Positions 27,328-36,461 of a stretch of DNA of 64,000 bases are shown one piece after another. The stretch's first letter is position 1, and each line of letters opens with the position of its first letter. Source of the DNA: Natronospirillum operosum (lineage in GTDB: Bacteria; Pseudomonadota; Gammaproteobacteria; Pseudomonadales; Natronospirillaceae); assembly GCF_004768465.1 (NCBI RefSeq), contig NZ_SRMF01000001.1:1093893-1157892 (forward strand), given 5' to 3'. The position numbers and the translations under genes are program-made. The notes under the pieces are model-generated. The model saw only the letters and a list, made by a program, of their open reading frames with translations, made no database searches and had not been told where the DNA came from.

Positions 27328-28317
27328 CTAGCGGCGTACCTTGCGCCGCGCCGACCCAGGCCCCGACCTGCCGGCAGCATTGCGCAGACGGGCCTTGTGA
27401 CGCTGGCGATCCGGCTTGCGTGCCGCCCCGACACCACTGCGCTTGCGCTGCTTGCGTTCGGTCTGCTCCTTGAGCTTGCCACTCAGGGCCGGCACCGGCA
27501 CTGAAGGCAGGTCTACCTGGGCGGCCAGAGCATCCACTGCCGCCTGATCAAGGTCCTTCCATTGGCCCATGCGCAGATCCGCATCCAGAAACACATTGGC
27601 AAAGCGGACCCGCTTGAGGCGGCTGACCTTGACGCCCTGCGATTCCCACAGGCGGCGCACTTCACGATTGCGCCCTTCCATGATGACCACATGGAACCAG
27701 ATATTGGCCCCGGAGCCCCCGAATTCCTGAATATCGGTAAAGCGGGCCAGCCCGTCTTCCAGCATGACGCCTTCATGCATGGCCTTTACCATCTCCGGTT
27801 TGACCTCACCCAGTACCCGCACCGCATATTCGCGCTCGATCTGGGAAGACGGATGCATCAGGCGGCTGGCCAGTTCACCGTCCGTGGTCAGCAGCAGCAG
27901 GCCCGAGGTGTTGACGTCCAGCCGACCGACGGAGATCCAGCGCCCGTCACCGGCCGGCGGCAGTCGATCAAAGATGGTTGGCCGTCCTTCCGGGTCATTG
28001 CGGGTACAGACTTCGCCCTCCGGCTTGTTGTACAGCAATACCCGGCGCACATGGCCGGGCACGGCCACCGCCTGGCCGTCAAAGACCAGATGATCTTCCG
28101 CAGTGACACGATCGCCCAGCCGCGCCGGCAGGCCGTTGACCTCGGCTCGCCCGGCGCTGATGGCGGCTTCCATTTCACGGCGCGAGCCCAGGCCAGCCCG
28201 GGCCAGCACCTTCTGCAGTTTCTCACTGCCAGCCTGTGCACCGTCAGACTCTGGGGCTTCAGCCTTCGTCTGGGCCCTGGCTTTGGCGGGACGTTTGCGG
28301 GTCGGTTTCTGTGTCAT
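27328..28317 (-). CDS. rluB: Ribosomal large subunit pseudouridine synthase B
   Basis: RluB modifies U2605 of 23S rRNA. The product of about 329 residues has an N-terminal S4 domain ([21 protein letters not shown]) and an RsuA-type synthase domain with the catalytic Asp in [15 protein letters not shown], and a long basic, low-complexity C-terminal tail. I chose the ATG at 28317 ([12 protein letters not shown]). The frame continues upstream inside scpB, but the sequence there is not family-like. It overlaps the end of scpB by 59 bases. Confidence 0.88.
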   Translation of the reverse strand: MTQKPTRKRPAKARAQTKAEAPESDGAQAGSEKLQKVLARAGLGSRREMEAAISAGRAEVNGLPARLGDRVTAEDHLVFDGQAVAVPGHVRRVLLYNKPEGEVCTRNDPEGRPTIFDRLPPAGDGRWISVGRLDVNTSGLLLLTTDGELASRLMHPSSQIEREYAVRVLGEVKPEMVKAMHEGVMLEDGLARFTDIQEFGGSGANIWFHVVIMEGRNREVRRLWESQGVKVSRLKRVRFANVFLDADLRMGQWKDLDQAAVDALAAQVDLPSVPVPALSGKLKEQTERKQRKRSGVGAARKPDRQRHKARLRNAAGRSGPGSARRKVRR

Positions 28318-29281
28318 CGTCGGTACCATCTGACTGAAGTAAGTTGGCCTGTGCGGCCAGTTTGTTTTGAATAATGGCCAGTTGCTCGGCCTCGGTAAGT
28401 TCGGCTTCCCGGGCCGCGCTATCAGCATCCTCTGCATTGGCCTCTCCGGCCGCGGCGGGGTCGCCAGAGGTCGCATCCGCAGCGTCGGCACTGTCGTCAG
28501 GCTGCTGCCGCAGACCGGTCTCGAACTGGTCATTGAGTTCGTCCAGCGTCTCCCACTGCTCGCTCAGCTCGGCGTCAAGATTGCCCTCTTCGCTGTCACT
28601 GTCTTCATCCTGCAGCCGGGACAGCATGCTGGCAAAGGAACTGCTGTCCGCTTCACCCTCCAGCCCGGTTTCCAGATCCAGTTCCGGTTCCAGTTCGGCC
28701 ATGGACTTGATCTCTGACAGCGGTGGCAGCTCATCCAGGCTGCCCAGACCAAAGTAGTCAAGAAACTGCTGCGTGGTGGCGAACAGTGCCGGCCGGCCAG
28801 GCACATCGCGATGCCCCACCACACGCACCCACTCGCGCTCCAGCAGGGTGCGAATGATGTTGCTGGCCACGGATACCCCGCGCACATCCTCGATTTCGCC
28901 CCGGGTAATGGGCTGCCGATAGGCAATCAGGGCCAGCGTTTCCATCAGCGCCCGGCTGTATTTCTTCGGCTTTTCATCCCACAGACGGCTCAGCCAGGGA
29001 TGCAGGCCGCGCTTGGTCTGAAAACGGTAGCCGCCCGCCACCTTGACCAGCTCCACACCGCGGCTTTCATTGCGTTCCTGCAGGCGCGCGATAATGCCCC
29101 TGATCTCGGTTTTCGATATCGGCGCTTCGTCGCCGAACAGCACCTGCAGACGCTCCAGACTGAGTGGCTGAGCACTGGCGAAGAGGGCGGCTTCCACCAC
29201 CTGTTCGCGGGCGTTGTCGGCGTCCGGGAAACCTTCAAACTGGCTGTCGGCCATGCTGCTGTCGTCACTGGTTGCTGTCAT
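28259..29281 (-). CDS. scpB: Segregation and condensation protein B
   Basis: ScpB is the dimeric winged-helix partner that binds ScpA in the Smc-ScpAB chromosome organiser. The N-terminal about 190 residues hold the two winged-helix domains ([36 protein letters not shown]-like [18 protein letters not shown]). The product is 340 residues, longer than usual, because a strongly acidic tail (about 200-340, rich in Asp, Glu and Ala) follows. The tail also encodes the start region of rluB in another frame. It follows scpA by 16 bases. Confidence 0.9.
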   Translation of the reverse strand: MTATSDDSSMADSQFEGFPDADNAREQVVEAALFASAQPLSLERLQVLFGDEAPISKTEIRGIIARLQERNESRGVELVKVAGGYRFQTKRGLHPWLSRLWDEKPKKYSRALMETLALIAYRQPITRGEIEDVRGVSVASNIIRTLLEREWVRVVGHRDVPGRPALFATTQQFLDYFGLGSLDELPPLSEIKSMAELEPELDLETGLEGEADSSSFASMLSRLQDEDSDSEEGNLDAELSEQWETLDELNDQFETGLRQQPDDSADAADATSGDPAAAGEANAEDADSAAREAELTEAEQLAIIQNKLAAQANLLQSDGTDDDTETDPQTSRQSQGPDEG

Positions 29282-29297
29282 GCTCTCGCTTCCGTCA

Positions 29298-30233
29298 TCA
29301 CGGGGTCTGCTCGCTGAACACGCTGCTGTCCAGCGCAGTCAGGTCGGCATCTTCACGCACCTGCAGATAGATGGGCCCGTAGGTATCACCCTGCACGATC
29401 TCGATGATGCGCTCCTTGGTCAATTCCATCATGGCCAGAAAACTGACCACCACACCGGCCCGGCCCTCCGCACGCGTGAACAGATCGGACAGGCGGACCT
29501 GTCGACGCTGCCGCAACAGGCCCAGAATACTCTGCATGCGGTCACGGGTGGACAGGTTCTCCCGGCTGACCTGATGCTCCTCGAACATGGATTCGCGCAG
29601 CAGCACATGCTTCATGGCCAGCATGACCTCGATGAACTCCACCGGCGGGTGCTGGGCCGGCGCGCCCTCGATGGACTCGCCCGGTGTAACAAAGAACTCG
29701 CGCCCTTCCCGCGGCAAGGCATCCAGCGATTCGGCTGCGGCCTTGAACTGTTCGTATTCCTGCAGGCGCCGTATCAGTTCGGCGCGCGGATCTTCCTCGG
29801 CATCCTCTTCTTCCTGCCGCCTGGGCAGCAGCATTCTCGACTTGATCTCGGCCAGCACCGCAGCCATGACCAGATAATCACCGGCCACATCCAGTTCGAG
29901 ATTCTGCATCACGTCCACATACTGAATGTACTGGCGCGTGATCTCGAACACATTGATATCCAGAATATCCAGGTTCTGCTTCTTGATCAGATACAGCAGC
30001 AGGTCAAGCGGCCCCTCAAAGGCCCGCAGAAACACTTCCAGAGCCTCCGGCGGTATATAGAGGTCACGCGGTACCTCGGTTACCACCTCGCCCAGCACGA
30101 TCGCAAACGGCAGCTCACCCTGCTCCTGGCGAGCCGTTTCACGCAACGCGGCCAGACCGTGAGGGCGCTGCTCCGCCGCGCTCTCCGCAGGCGTCGCTGA
30201 CTGCAATTCACCCGGCTGTTCGGATTCGGTCAT
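29298..30233 (-). CDS. scpA: Segregation and condensation protein A
   Basis: ScpA is the kleisin that bridges the Smc heads. The 311-residue protein shows the signature FEGPLDLLLYLIKKQNLDIL near residue 69 and the ITRQYIQYVDVM helix, with a winged-helix C-terminal domain. About 60 N-terminal residues are a variable extension. An smc gene is not in the window. It starts the scpA-scpB-rluB operon and lies about 95 bases from yciO. Confidence 0.92.
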   Translation of the reverse strand: MTESEQPGELQSATPAESAAEQRPHGLAALRETARQEQGELPFAIVLGEVVTEVPRDLYIPPEALEVFLRAFEGPLDLLLYLIKKQNLDILDINVFEITRQYIQYVDVMQNLELDVAGDYLVMAAVLAEIKSRMLLPRRQEEEDAEEDPRAELIRRLQEYEQFKAAAESLDALPREGREFFVTPGESIEGAPAQHPPVEFIEVMLAMKHVLLRESMFEEHQVSRENLSTRDRMQSILGLLRQRRQVRLSDLFTRAEGRAGVVVSFLAMMELTKERIIEIVQGDTYGPIYLQVREDADLTALDSSVFSEQTP

Positions 30234-30329
30234 GCAATATGTCCTGACAAGGCTGTACAGCGACAGTATTTCCCAGTTTCGGGGCCCGGATCAATCCGCC
30301 GGTCAAATCGGCGCCGCAGCAGCACCGTT

Positions 30330-30953
30330 TCATTGTTCAAAGGGGGCCGGGTCGCCCGCGCCCTCTCGCACTACGGTCGGTATCTCCGCCAGCAGGCTGA
30401 TCACGGTGGTGGGCACGAACCCGCAGTAGCCGCCGTCAATCACCAGATCGACGCTGTGCTCCAGGGTCTCGCGAATGGCCCAGGGTTCGACCATGGGCTC
30501 GTCCTCTCCGGGCATGATCAGCGAGGTACTCAGCAACGGCTCGCCCAGTTCGGCAAGCAGCGCCTGGGTGATGGGGTGCTCGGGGATGCGCAGGCCGATT
30601 TCCCGCTTTTTCGGGTGCATCAGGCGACGCGGCACCTCCCGGGTGGCATTGAGCAGGAACGTATAGGGGCCGGGCGTGTTGTTCTTGAGCAAGCGAAAAT
30701 CGGTGTTGTCGACCCTGGCGTACAGCGACAGTTCGGACAGATCAGAACAGACCAGCGTCAGATGATGGCGGTCATCAATCTGGCGGATGGCTCGAATCCG
30801 GTCCGCAGCCTGCTTGTCGCCCAGATGGCAGCCCAGAGCATAGGCCGAATCGGTCGGATAGGCGATCACTGCGCCGGCACGGATCATCTCCACCGCCCGT
30901 TTGACCAGTCGTGGCTGCGGCGTCTCGGGGTGGATGGAAAAAAACTGACTCAT
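30330..30953 (-). CDS. yciO: YciO/Sua5-family protein (YrdC domain)
   Basis: The product of 207 residues is a YrdC-like fold close to E. coli YciO from start (MSQFFSIHPETPQPRLV) to the KNNTPGPYTFLLNATREVPRR and IGLRIPEHPI segments. YrdC proteins make threonylcarbamoyl-AMP for the t6A base of tRNA; YciO has the fold, but its cellular role is less certain. I chose the ATG at 30953, overlapping the end of the upstream PHP gene by 4 bases, in place of a longer frame. Confidence 0.87.
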   Translation of the reverse strand: MSQFFSIHPETPQPRLVKRAVEMIRAGAVIAYPTDSAYALGCHLGDKQAADRIRAIRQIDDRHHLTLVCSDLSELSLYARVDNTDFRLLKNNTPGPYTFLLNATREVPRRLMHPKKREIGLRIPEHPITQALLAELGEPLLSTSLIMPGEDEPMVEPWAIRETLEHSVDLVIDGGYCGFVPTTVISLLAEIPTVVREGAGDPAPFEQ

Positions 30954-31852
30954 AACGCAAATCGCTCCCAAACGGGTTGCAGACCAGCCGGCAGCGGCGG
31001 CACCTGGCCCAGCGCCAGCCACTGCTGGCTGTCATGGTGAAAATCACTGCCCGCCGATGCCGCCAGTTCATGGGTCTGACACAGCTCGGTAAACAGCATG
31101 CGGTCATTGGGTGTCATCCCGGGCACGCCTATCTCCAGGGCGCTGCCACCGGCCGCGGCGAAATCCGCCACCATCTGCCGTTTCTTGCGGCCGGTCAGGC
31201 GATAGCGGTGCGGATGCGCCAGCACGGCCTGGCCGCCGGCCGCCCGCACCCATTGCACCACTTCTTCCATGGTCGGCCAGTGGGTTTTCACATCGCCCAG
31301 TTTGCCAGCGCCGAGAAAGCGACGAAAGGCCAGTTCGGCACTGCGGATCTGCCCACTGTCAACCAGAAAGCGAGCGATATGAGGGCGCCCGGGCGCTGTC
31401 GGAGCCTGCTCGGACCGCACCCATTTTTCAACCCCTGCGAAACCGTTGCGGTCCAGCTTGTGAGCAATGCGCAGGGCCCTTTTGGCCCGCGCCTCGCCCT
31501 GTCGCTCGGCCGCCTGCAGACTGTCGGGATGAGCCGGATCAAAATCAAGCCCCACCAGGTGTACCAGTATCCCGTTCCAGACCGCCGACCATTCCACCCC
31601 GGTGACATAATGCAGGCCATCATGCCCGGCAGCCAGAGCCCGCGCCTCGGTCTGGCCGGACAGGGTATCGTGGTCGGTAATGCTGAACCACTGCAGGCCG
31701 GCAGCACCGGCTCGCGCCACCAGCGCATCTATGGTCAGGGAGCCGTCTGAACAGGTACTGTGACAATGCAGATCGGCCCGTTCGTAACGGCGTGATCCGG
31801 ACCGATAGACAGGGTCTGCATCGCTGTTTAAACTGTCGGTCGTCTCGGTCAT
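30950..31852 (-). CDS. rnm: PHP-domain phosphoesterase (RNase AM / TrpH family)
   Basis: The product of 300 residues has the PHP metal motifs ADLHCHSTCSDGSL near the N-terminus, ITDHDTLSG, and SDFHHDS near the C-terminus. The order and the AHPHRYRLTGRKK segment match the YciV/TrpH group, whose E. coli member (RNase AM) trims 5' ends of ribosomal RNA and other short RNAs. I chose the ATG at 31852; the sequence upstream of it is not family-like. It overlaps yciO by 4 bases, the same pair order as in enteric genomes. Confidence 0.85.
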   Translation of the reverse strand: MTETTDSLNSDADPVYRSGSRRYERADLHCHSTCSDGSLTIDALVARAGAAGLQWFSITDHDTLSGQTEARALAAGHDGLHYVTGVEWSAVWNGILVHLVGLDFDPAHPDSLQAAERQGEARAKRALRIAHKLDRNGFAGVEKWVRSEQAPTAPGRPHIARFLVDSGQIRSAELAFRRFLGAGKLGDVKTHWPTMEEVVQWVRAAGGQAVLAHPHRYRLTGRKKRQMVADFAAAGGSALEIGVPGMTPNDRMLFTELCQTHELAASAGSDFHHDSQQWLALGQVPPLPAGLQPVWERFAL

Positions 31853-31927
31853 GTTACTCGGCCATGCAAAACGGCGAGTATACGTGACATCGAGCCCAAT
31901 TTCTCGCCCGTGTTGGAAGGATAAAGC

Positions 31928-32227
31928 ATGTATTATGCGATCATGTCGGAAGACGTGAACGACAGTCTGCCGCTGCGCCGTACCGCCCGCCCGGCTCACC
32001 TGGCGCGGCTGGAAGAGCTGCGTGATCAGGGCCGACTGCTGATAGCCGGCCCGCACCCCGCAGTGGACACTGAAGACCCGGGCGAAGCCGGTTTCACCGG
32101 CTCACTTGTAGTGGCTGAATTTCCCTCACTGGAAGCCGCCCGCGAATGGGCGGAGTCCGATCCCTATGTTGAGGCGGGTGTCTATGCCCGCACCACAGTA
32201 AAACCTTTCAGGAAGGTATTGCCGTAA
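31928..32227 (+). CDS. yciI: YciI-family protein
   Basis: This 99-residue ferredoxin-like-fold protein has the YciI pattern: [10 protein letters not shown] at the start, [11 protein letters not shown] with the conserved His, then [10 protein letters not shown] and [14 protein letters not shown]. The family resembles muconolactone isomerase in fold, and its reaction is unknown. The ATG follows GGAAGGA. It lies two bases ahead of the SH3 gene, so they probably share a transcript. Confidence 0.88.
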   Translation: MYYAIMSEDVNDSLPLRRTARPAHLARLEELRDQGRLLIAGPHPAVDTEDPGEAGFTGSLVVAEFPSLEAAREWAESDPYVEAGVYARTTVKPFRKVLP

Positions 32228-32229
32228 CC

Positions 32230-32931
32230 ATGATGACAAAAAAACACTCCGCACTCTGCCTGCTGCTCTCCCTGCTTGTAGCGGGCGCTCTGCTGCCTGC
32301 TGCAGCGACAGCGCAGACCACAGATGACACCCGTTATATCTCCGACATTCTGCTGGTGCCTCTGCGTACCGGGCCGTCGCTGGAATACCGCATTGTGAAC
32401 GCCGGGCTGCGCAGCGGCACCGAAGTGGTACTGCTGGAAAACGACCCTGATACCCAGTGGTCCCGCATCCGCGTCGGCCAGCAGGAAGGCTGGTTGCCCA
32501 CCCGTCACCTCGCTACCGAGCCGGTGGCCCGTGATCAACTGGAAAGCATGGAAGCCGAAGTCGCTGCCCTGCGGGAAGAGAACGAACGCCTGCAGCAGCA
32601 GTACAACAACATGCTCGATGAGACCATGACTGCCGACGAGATCTACAGCTCGATCGAGGCCGAACGTGACCAGGCCCAGGCAGAGCTGGAGCGTGTGCGC
32701 GAGATCTCCGGCAATGCCATCATGCTGGACGAACGCAATGAAGAACTGCTGGCCCGCAATCGGGTGCTGGAAAACGAGAACGAGCAGCTGCGCTCCATCA
32801 ACGAAAGTCTGGAAGGCGATACTCAGCAATGGCGCATGATTATCGGCGGTGGCCTGGTGGTTCTGGGGCTGTTGCTGGGTCTGCTGTTGCCTGCGGTCTT
32901 CCGTCGTCGCGGCAGTGACGGCTGGTCCTGA
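32230..32931 (+). CDS. SH3 / coiled-coil membrane protein of the YgiM (TIGR04211) type
   Basis: The 233-residue protein has an N-terminal signal peptide, a bacterial SH3 domain (about 35-95, with VPLRTGPSLEYRIV and WSRIRVGQQEGWL), a coiled coil of about 100 residues rich in Glu and Gln, and a C-terminal membrane helix with a basic anchor (LLPAVFRRR). This is the YgiM-like layout, placing SH3 and coil in the periplasm. The natural role is not known. Its stop overlaps the start of the next gene (TGATG). Confidence 0.85.
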   Translation: MMTKKHSALCLLLSLLVAGALLPAAATAQTTDDTRYISDILLVPLRTGPSLEYRIVNAGLRSGTEVVLLENDPDTQWSRIRVGQQEGWLPTRHLATEPVARDQLESMEAEVAALREENERLQQQYNNMLDETMTADEIYSSIEAERDQAQAELERVREISGNAIMLDERNEELLARNRVLENENEQLRSINESLEGDTQQWRMIIGGGLVVLGLLLGLLLPAVFRRRGSDGWS

Positions 32932-33260
32932 TGCCGTGGAAGCAGGTTACCATTGAACGTCCGTTTGAACCGGAAAGCCTGCTTGAGCTGTTGCAGGAGG
33001 GAGCCCGCGGCTCCCTCTCCCGCTACACCCACTTTGATATTGTGGACTGGTCACGGCGCTATGCCGAGGACCTGCAGCAACAGGCCCCGCTGGATGAAGA
33101 GGGCCTGCTGCTGTGGCGCATAGCCGATGACATGGCCTTACGCTGGGAACTGCATATGGCCAGCACCTATACCATTGATGACATGAAACGCTTCTCCCAG
33201 GTCGATATTCTGCTGCCCAAGCACTACTTTCTGACCTGGCTAGCTGAACTGGACGCCTGA
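32931..33260 (+). CDS. Hypothetical protein (109 aa)
   Basis: The start codon overlaps the stop of the SH3 gene and the end is 2 bases from the peptidyl-prolyl isomerase gene, so it is very probably translated. The product is soluble and mostly helical, with an acidic profile and many aromatic residues (WSRRYAEDL, WRIADDMALRWELHMAS). It has no signal peptide or membrane helix. I do not recognise the family. Its neighbours are envelope or exported proteins. Confidence 0.6.
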   Translation: MPWKQVTIERPFEPESLLELLQEGARGSLSRYTHFDIVDWSRRYAEDLQQQAPLDEEGLLLWRIADDMALRWELHMASTYTIDDMKRFSQVDILLPKHYFLTWLAELDA

Positions 33261-33262
33261 CA

Positions 33263-33883
33263 ATGCCCCGATCCAAGCTTGCACTGCTCGCTGTTCCCCT
33301 GGTCCTGCTGCTGGCCGCCTGTGCCGGCTCCGACGAGCCCGAGACAACCGCTGCACCGTCGACGCCCGCTGCCGATGGCCCCAGGGTGATACTGGAAACC
33401 TCTGCCGGAGACATTCAACTGGTACTGCACGCCGAGGCAGCCCCGATCACGGTAGAAAACTTCCTGCGCTATGTGGATGAAGGCCATTATGACGGCCTGG
33501 TATTCCACCGGGTGATTGACGGCTTCATGATCCAGGGCGGCGGTTTCGATGCCGACCTGGTGCAGCAGAGTACGCATGACCCCATCCGGAATGAAGCCGA
33601 CAACGGTCTGAACAATGTGCGCGGCACCATTGCCATGGCCAGAACCCAGGCGCCCCACAGCGCCACGGCCCAGTTCTTCATCAATCTGGCTGACAACAAC
33701 CAACTGGATCAGCGCGGCAATCAATGGGGCTATGCCGTGTTCGGCGAAGTGGAAGCGGGCATGGAGGTTGTCGAGCAGATTGGCGGCACCCGGACCGGCA
33801 CTCGCCCCACCCCCATGGGCGCCATGGGTGATGTACCGGTCGAGCCCATTGTCATTGAACGGGCTCGCCGCGACGACTCCTGA
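33263..33883 (+). CDS. Cyclophilin-type peptidyl-prolyl isomerase lipoprotein
   Basis: The 206-residue product starts with a signal peptide ending in the lipobox LLAAC (Cys20), followed by a Thr/Pro-rich linker and a cyclophilin domain. The core carries FHRVIDGFMIQGGGF and the TARTQAPHSATAQFFINL-type motif (MARTQAPHSATAQFFINL), which include active-site Arg, Phe, Met and Gln. It would speed prolyl bond rotation in the periplasm while anchored to a membrane. It follows the hypothetical gene closely and precedes mnmC by 17 bases. Confidence 0.88.
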   Translation: MPRSKLALLAVPLVLLLAACAGSDEPETTAAPSTPAADGPRVILETSAGDIQLVLHAEAAPITVENFLRYVDEGHYDGLVFHRVIDGFMIQGGGFDADLVQQSTHDPIRNEADNGLNNVRGTIAMARTQAPHSATAQFFINLADNNQLDQRGNQWGYAVFGEVEAGMEVVEQIGGTRTGTRPTPMGAMGDVPVEPIVIERARRDDS

Positions 33884-33900
33884 GCAGAGGCTGGGTCCGC

Positions 33901-35853
33901 ATGGAATTTGCCCATCTCGATCCGGCACACGGCGACCCGGTTTCGCGCGATTTTGACGATGTCTATTTCAGCCGGGACGGCGGCCTGGCTGAAACGCGCC
34001 ATGTATTCCTGGCCGGCAACGACCTGCCCCGCCGCCTGTCACAGCACAGCCGCCCCTGGTTCTCCATCGGGGAGACCGGGTTCGGTACCGGGCTGAACTT
34101 CCTCGCTGCCTGGCAGGCCTGCAGGGACCAAAGCCCCGGTCTGCGTCTGCATTTCATCAGCACCGAACGCTATCCCATTCACCCGGATCAGTTGCCCGCT
34201 CTGCTGGCGCCCATGCTGGACGACCTGCCGGTGGGCCGGGAATTCCTGCGCGCCTGGTCGCATCTGGTGCCCGGCTGGAATCGTTTCAGCTTTGCGGATG
34301 CAGAACTGACCCTGTGGCTGGGCGATGCCACTGCCGGCTTCGAAGACTGCACTGCCCGTATCGACGCCTGGTTTCTGGACGGCTTCTCGCCGGCCCGCAA
34401 CCCGGACCTGTGGCAACCCGATCTGTTCCGGGTCCTGGCCCGGCTCAGTCATGCGCAGACAACGTTCGCCACCTTCACCGTGGCCAGTCTGGTCCGCACC
34501 GGCCTGAGCGCCGCCGGCTTTCGGGTCGAGAAACGTCCCGGATTCGGCCGCAAGCGCCACTGCCTGCAGGGGCAGTTCATCGGCTTTCACGGCCCCCTGC
34601 CCTTTTCTGCCAGGCACTACTGGTGGCCTCGGCCAGCGCCAGTGGGCGGCCACAGCGTCGCCATTGTCGGTAGCAGTCTGGCTGCGGCCGAGCTGGCCGT
34701 GCGCTGCCGGCGCCGCCAGTTGGAGGTTACCGTCTATGCGCCCACGGACGCCGCACAGCCCTTCCCTGACACGGTGCAGGGTGCCGTCTATGCGCGCCCG
34801 GGGCTGGAGGCCGACCCGGCCACCTGCCACTATGCTGCGGCGCTGTCCTACCGCCTGCGCCAGTGGTCGACCGAGGGCGCGCACTGGCCGGGCCAGCGCA
34901 CTGGCCTGCTGCAACTGATGCCGGCCGAGCGCTGGGACAGATTACTGAACAATCTGGCGGCCCATCCCTTTGCGCAACTGGTCCAGCCGCTGGCGGCCAC
35001 CGCAGCCTCGCAGCGCGCCGGTGTCACGCTGACTCAGCCCGCACTCTGGTTCCGGGATGCCGGCTGGATCGCGCCGGCGGCCTATGCCCACCAGCTTTTG
35101 CAGGACTGCCGACAGATCAACGACCGCGTGCAGGCCCTTGAATACTCGGACGCCGGCTGGGCAGTCACCACCGCCGGCGGCAGCAGACACCGGCACGACG
35201 CCGTGCTGATCGCCGCCGGCGCCCGCTCGGACCAGTGGGCACAGACGGCGCACCTGCCGCTCAAACCCGTACGCGGGCAACTGACGGCCGTGGCCGGCGG
35301 TCAGGGTCCGCACTGCGTGGTCTGTGGCGAACGCTATGTCACCCCACCGGACAGCGAAGGCCGATGGCACTTCGGTGCCACCTTTACGCCCGGTGATTCA
35401 AATGACACCCTGCGCGCCAGCGACCGGCAGGACAACCTAGAAGCCCTGCGTTCACTGAGCGCCGAACTGGCGCAGCGGGCCGCAGCATCCACCGCGGCAG
35501 ATCATGCCGCCGTCAGAGCCACCACGCCGGATTACCTGCCGCTGGCCGGTCCGATCCTGCAGGCTGATATCCGCGACCACGCCGACCCTCGCCACTGTTA
35601 CGCGCCCTGGTCAGCGCTCTACTCCCCGGGCCTTTTCGTACTGACCGGTCTCGGCTCCAAGGGCCTTGCCTCGGCCCCGCTGCTGGCAGAGTATGTGGTC
35701 TGCCAGTTGACCGGTGAGCCGTTGCCATTCGGGCGCCAGCATGAAAGCCGCGTGCATGCCGAACGCCACTGGCTGCGCAACGGTCTGAGCGGGCGCCGAC
35801 CGGTCACTGACCGCAGCAGAAAAAAGAAAACCGAGGATAAAGGGAACCCATGA
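33901..35853 (+). CDS. mnmC: tRNA 5-methylaminomethyl-2-thiouridine biosynthesis bifunctional protein MnmC
   Basis: MnmC finishes mnm5s2U at the wobble position of some tRNAs: the C-terminal FAD domain removes a carboxymethyl group and the N-terminal methyltransferase adds methyl. The 650-residue protein has the methyltransferase (SIGETGFGTGLNFL and AWFLDGFSPARNPDLW) and the oxidoreductase half (about 250-640), including GLGSKGLASAPLLAE near the end. The Rossmann loop expected as GGGIAG reads GSSLAA at 257-262, so two of the glycines are missing. The stop overlaps greB (ATGA). Confidence 0.9.
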   Translation: MEFAHLDPAHGDPVSRDFDDVYFSRDGGLAETRHVFLAGNDLPRRLSQHSRPWFSIGETGFGTGLNFLAAWQACRDQSPGLRLHFISTERYPIHPDQLPALLAPMLDDLPVGREFLRAWSHLVPGWNRFSFADAELTLWLGDATAGFEDCTARIDAWFLDGFSPARNPDLWQPDLFRVLARLSHAQTTFATFTVASLVRTGLSAAGFRVEKRPGFGRKRHCLQGQFIGFHGPLPFSARHYWWPRPAPVGGHSVAIVGSSLAAAELAVRCRRRQLEVTVYAPTDAAQPFPDTVQGAVYARPGLEADPATCHYAAALSYRLRQWSTEGAHWPGQRTGLLQLMPAERWDRLLNNLAAHPFAQLVQPLAATAASQRAGVTLTQPALWFRDAGWIAPAAYAHQLLQDCRQINDRVQALEYSDAGWAVTTAGGSRHRHDAVLIAAGARSDQWAQTAHLPLKPVRGQLTAVAGGQGPHCVVCGERYVTPPDSEGRWHFGATFTPGDSNDTLRASDRQDNLEALRSLSAELAQRAAASTAADHAAVRATTPDYLPLAGPILQADIRDHADPRHCYAPWSALYSPGLFVLTGLGSKGLASAPLLAEYVVCQLTGEPLPFGRQHESRVHAERHWLRNGLSGRRPVTDRSRKKKTEDKGNP

Positions 35854-36371
35854 GTCGCTACCGCCCGCCACGTGCCCGCCGCACCCCCATCATCACGCCG
35901 GAAGGCGAGCAGCTGTTGCGCCAGGAACTGCAGACCCTGTGGCAGGATGAGCGCCCCGTGGTGACGCAGGCCGTCTCTGATGCCGCCAGGAACGGCGACC
36001 GGTCGGAAAATGGCGACTATATCTACGGCAAGAAGCGACTGCGCGAGATCGACAGCCGGGTGCGCTTCCTGCGCCAGCGTCTGGACTCACTGCAGGTCGC
36101 CGGGGAGGTGCCCGCCGACCCCGCGAAGATCTATTTCGGCGCCTGGATCAGGCTGCAGGATGAAGACGACCAGACGCTGGTCCACCGCATCGTGGGGCCG
36201 GATGAATTCGACCGCCAGCCCGAGTTCATCAGCATTGACGGGCCCCTGGCCCGGGCGCTGCTGGGCAAGTCGCGTGATGACGAAATCACTGTGCAGACCC
36301 CAGGGGGAGAACGGCTGTTCTGGATCGACGCCATCGACTACAGCGGCGAACAGCGGCCTGCAGGCTGGTGA
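35850..36371 (+). CDS. greB: Transcription elongation factor GreB
   Basis: GreB rescues backtracked RNA polymerase by stimulating transcript cleavage. The 173-residue protein has the N-terminal coiled coil, including ARNGDRSENGDYIYGKKRLRE with the acidic tip residues, and the C-terminal FKBP-like domain. The Tyr-Gly-Lys-Lys-Arg string is typical of GreB rather than GreA. Its start overlaps the mnmC stop. Confidence 0.93.
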   Translation: MSRYRPPRARRTPIITPEGEQLLRQELQTLWQDERPVVTQAVSDAARNGDRSENGDYIYGKKRLREIDSRVRFLRQRLDSLQVAGEVPADPAKIYFGAWIRLQDEDDQTLVHRIVGPDEFDRQPEFISIDGPLARALLGKSRDDEITVQTPGGERLFWIDAIDYSGEQRPAGW

Positions 36372-36461
36372 AAGCCGCCTGACATACCTGTAGTCCGCTG
36401 GGCAAACGCGGTACAATTCAGCCGCCCGACACCACCGTCTGAACCACAGGGAGCCCAGCGC

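Noticed and set aside
31853-32056. A 68-residue extension of the PHP protein
   Set aside because: The extra sequence does not resemble the family and overlaps the region upstream of yciI; the ATG at 31852 is the natural start.
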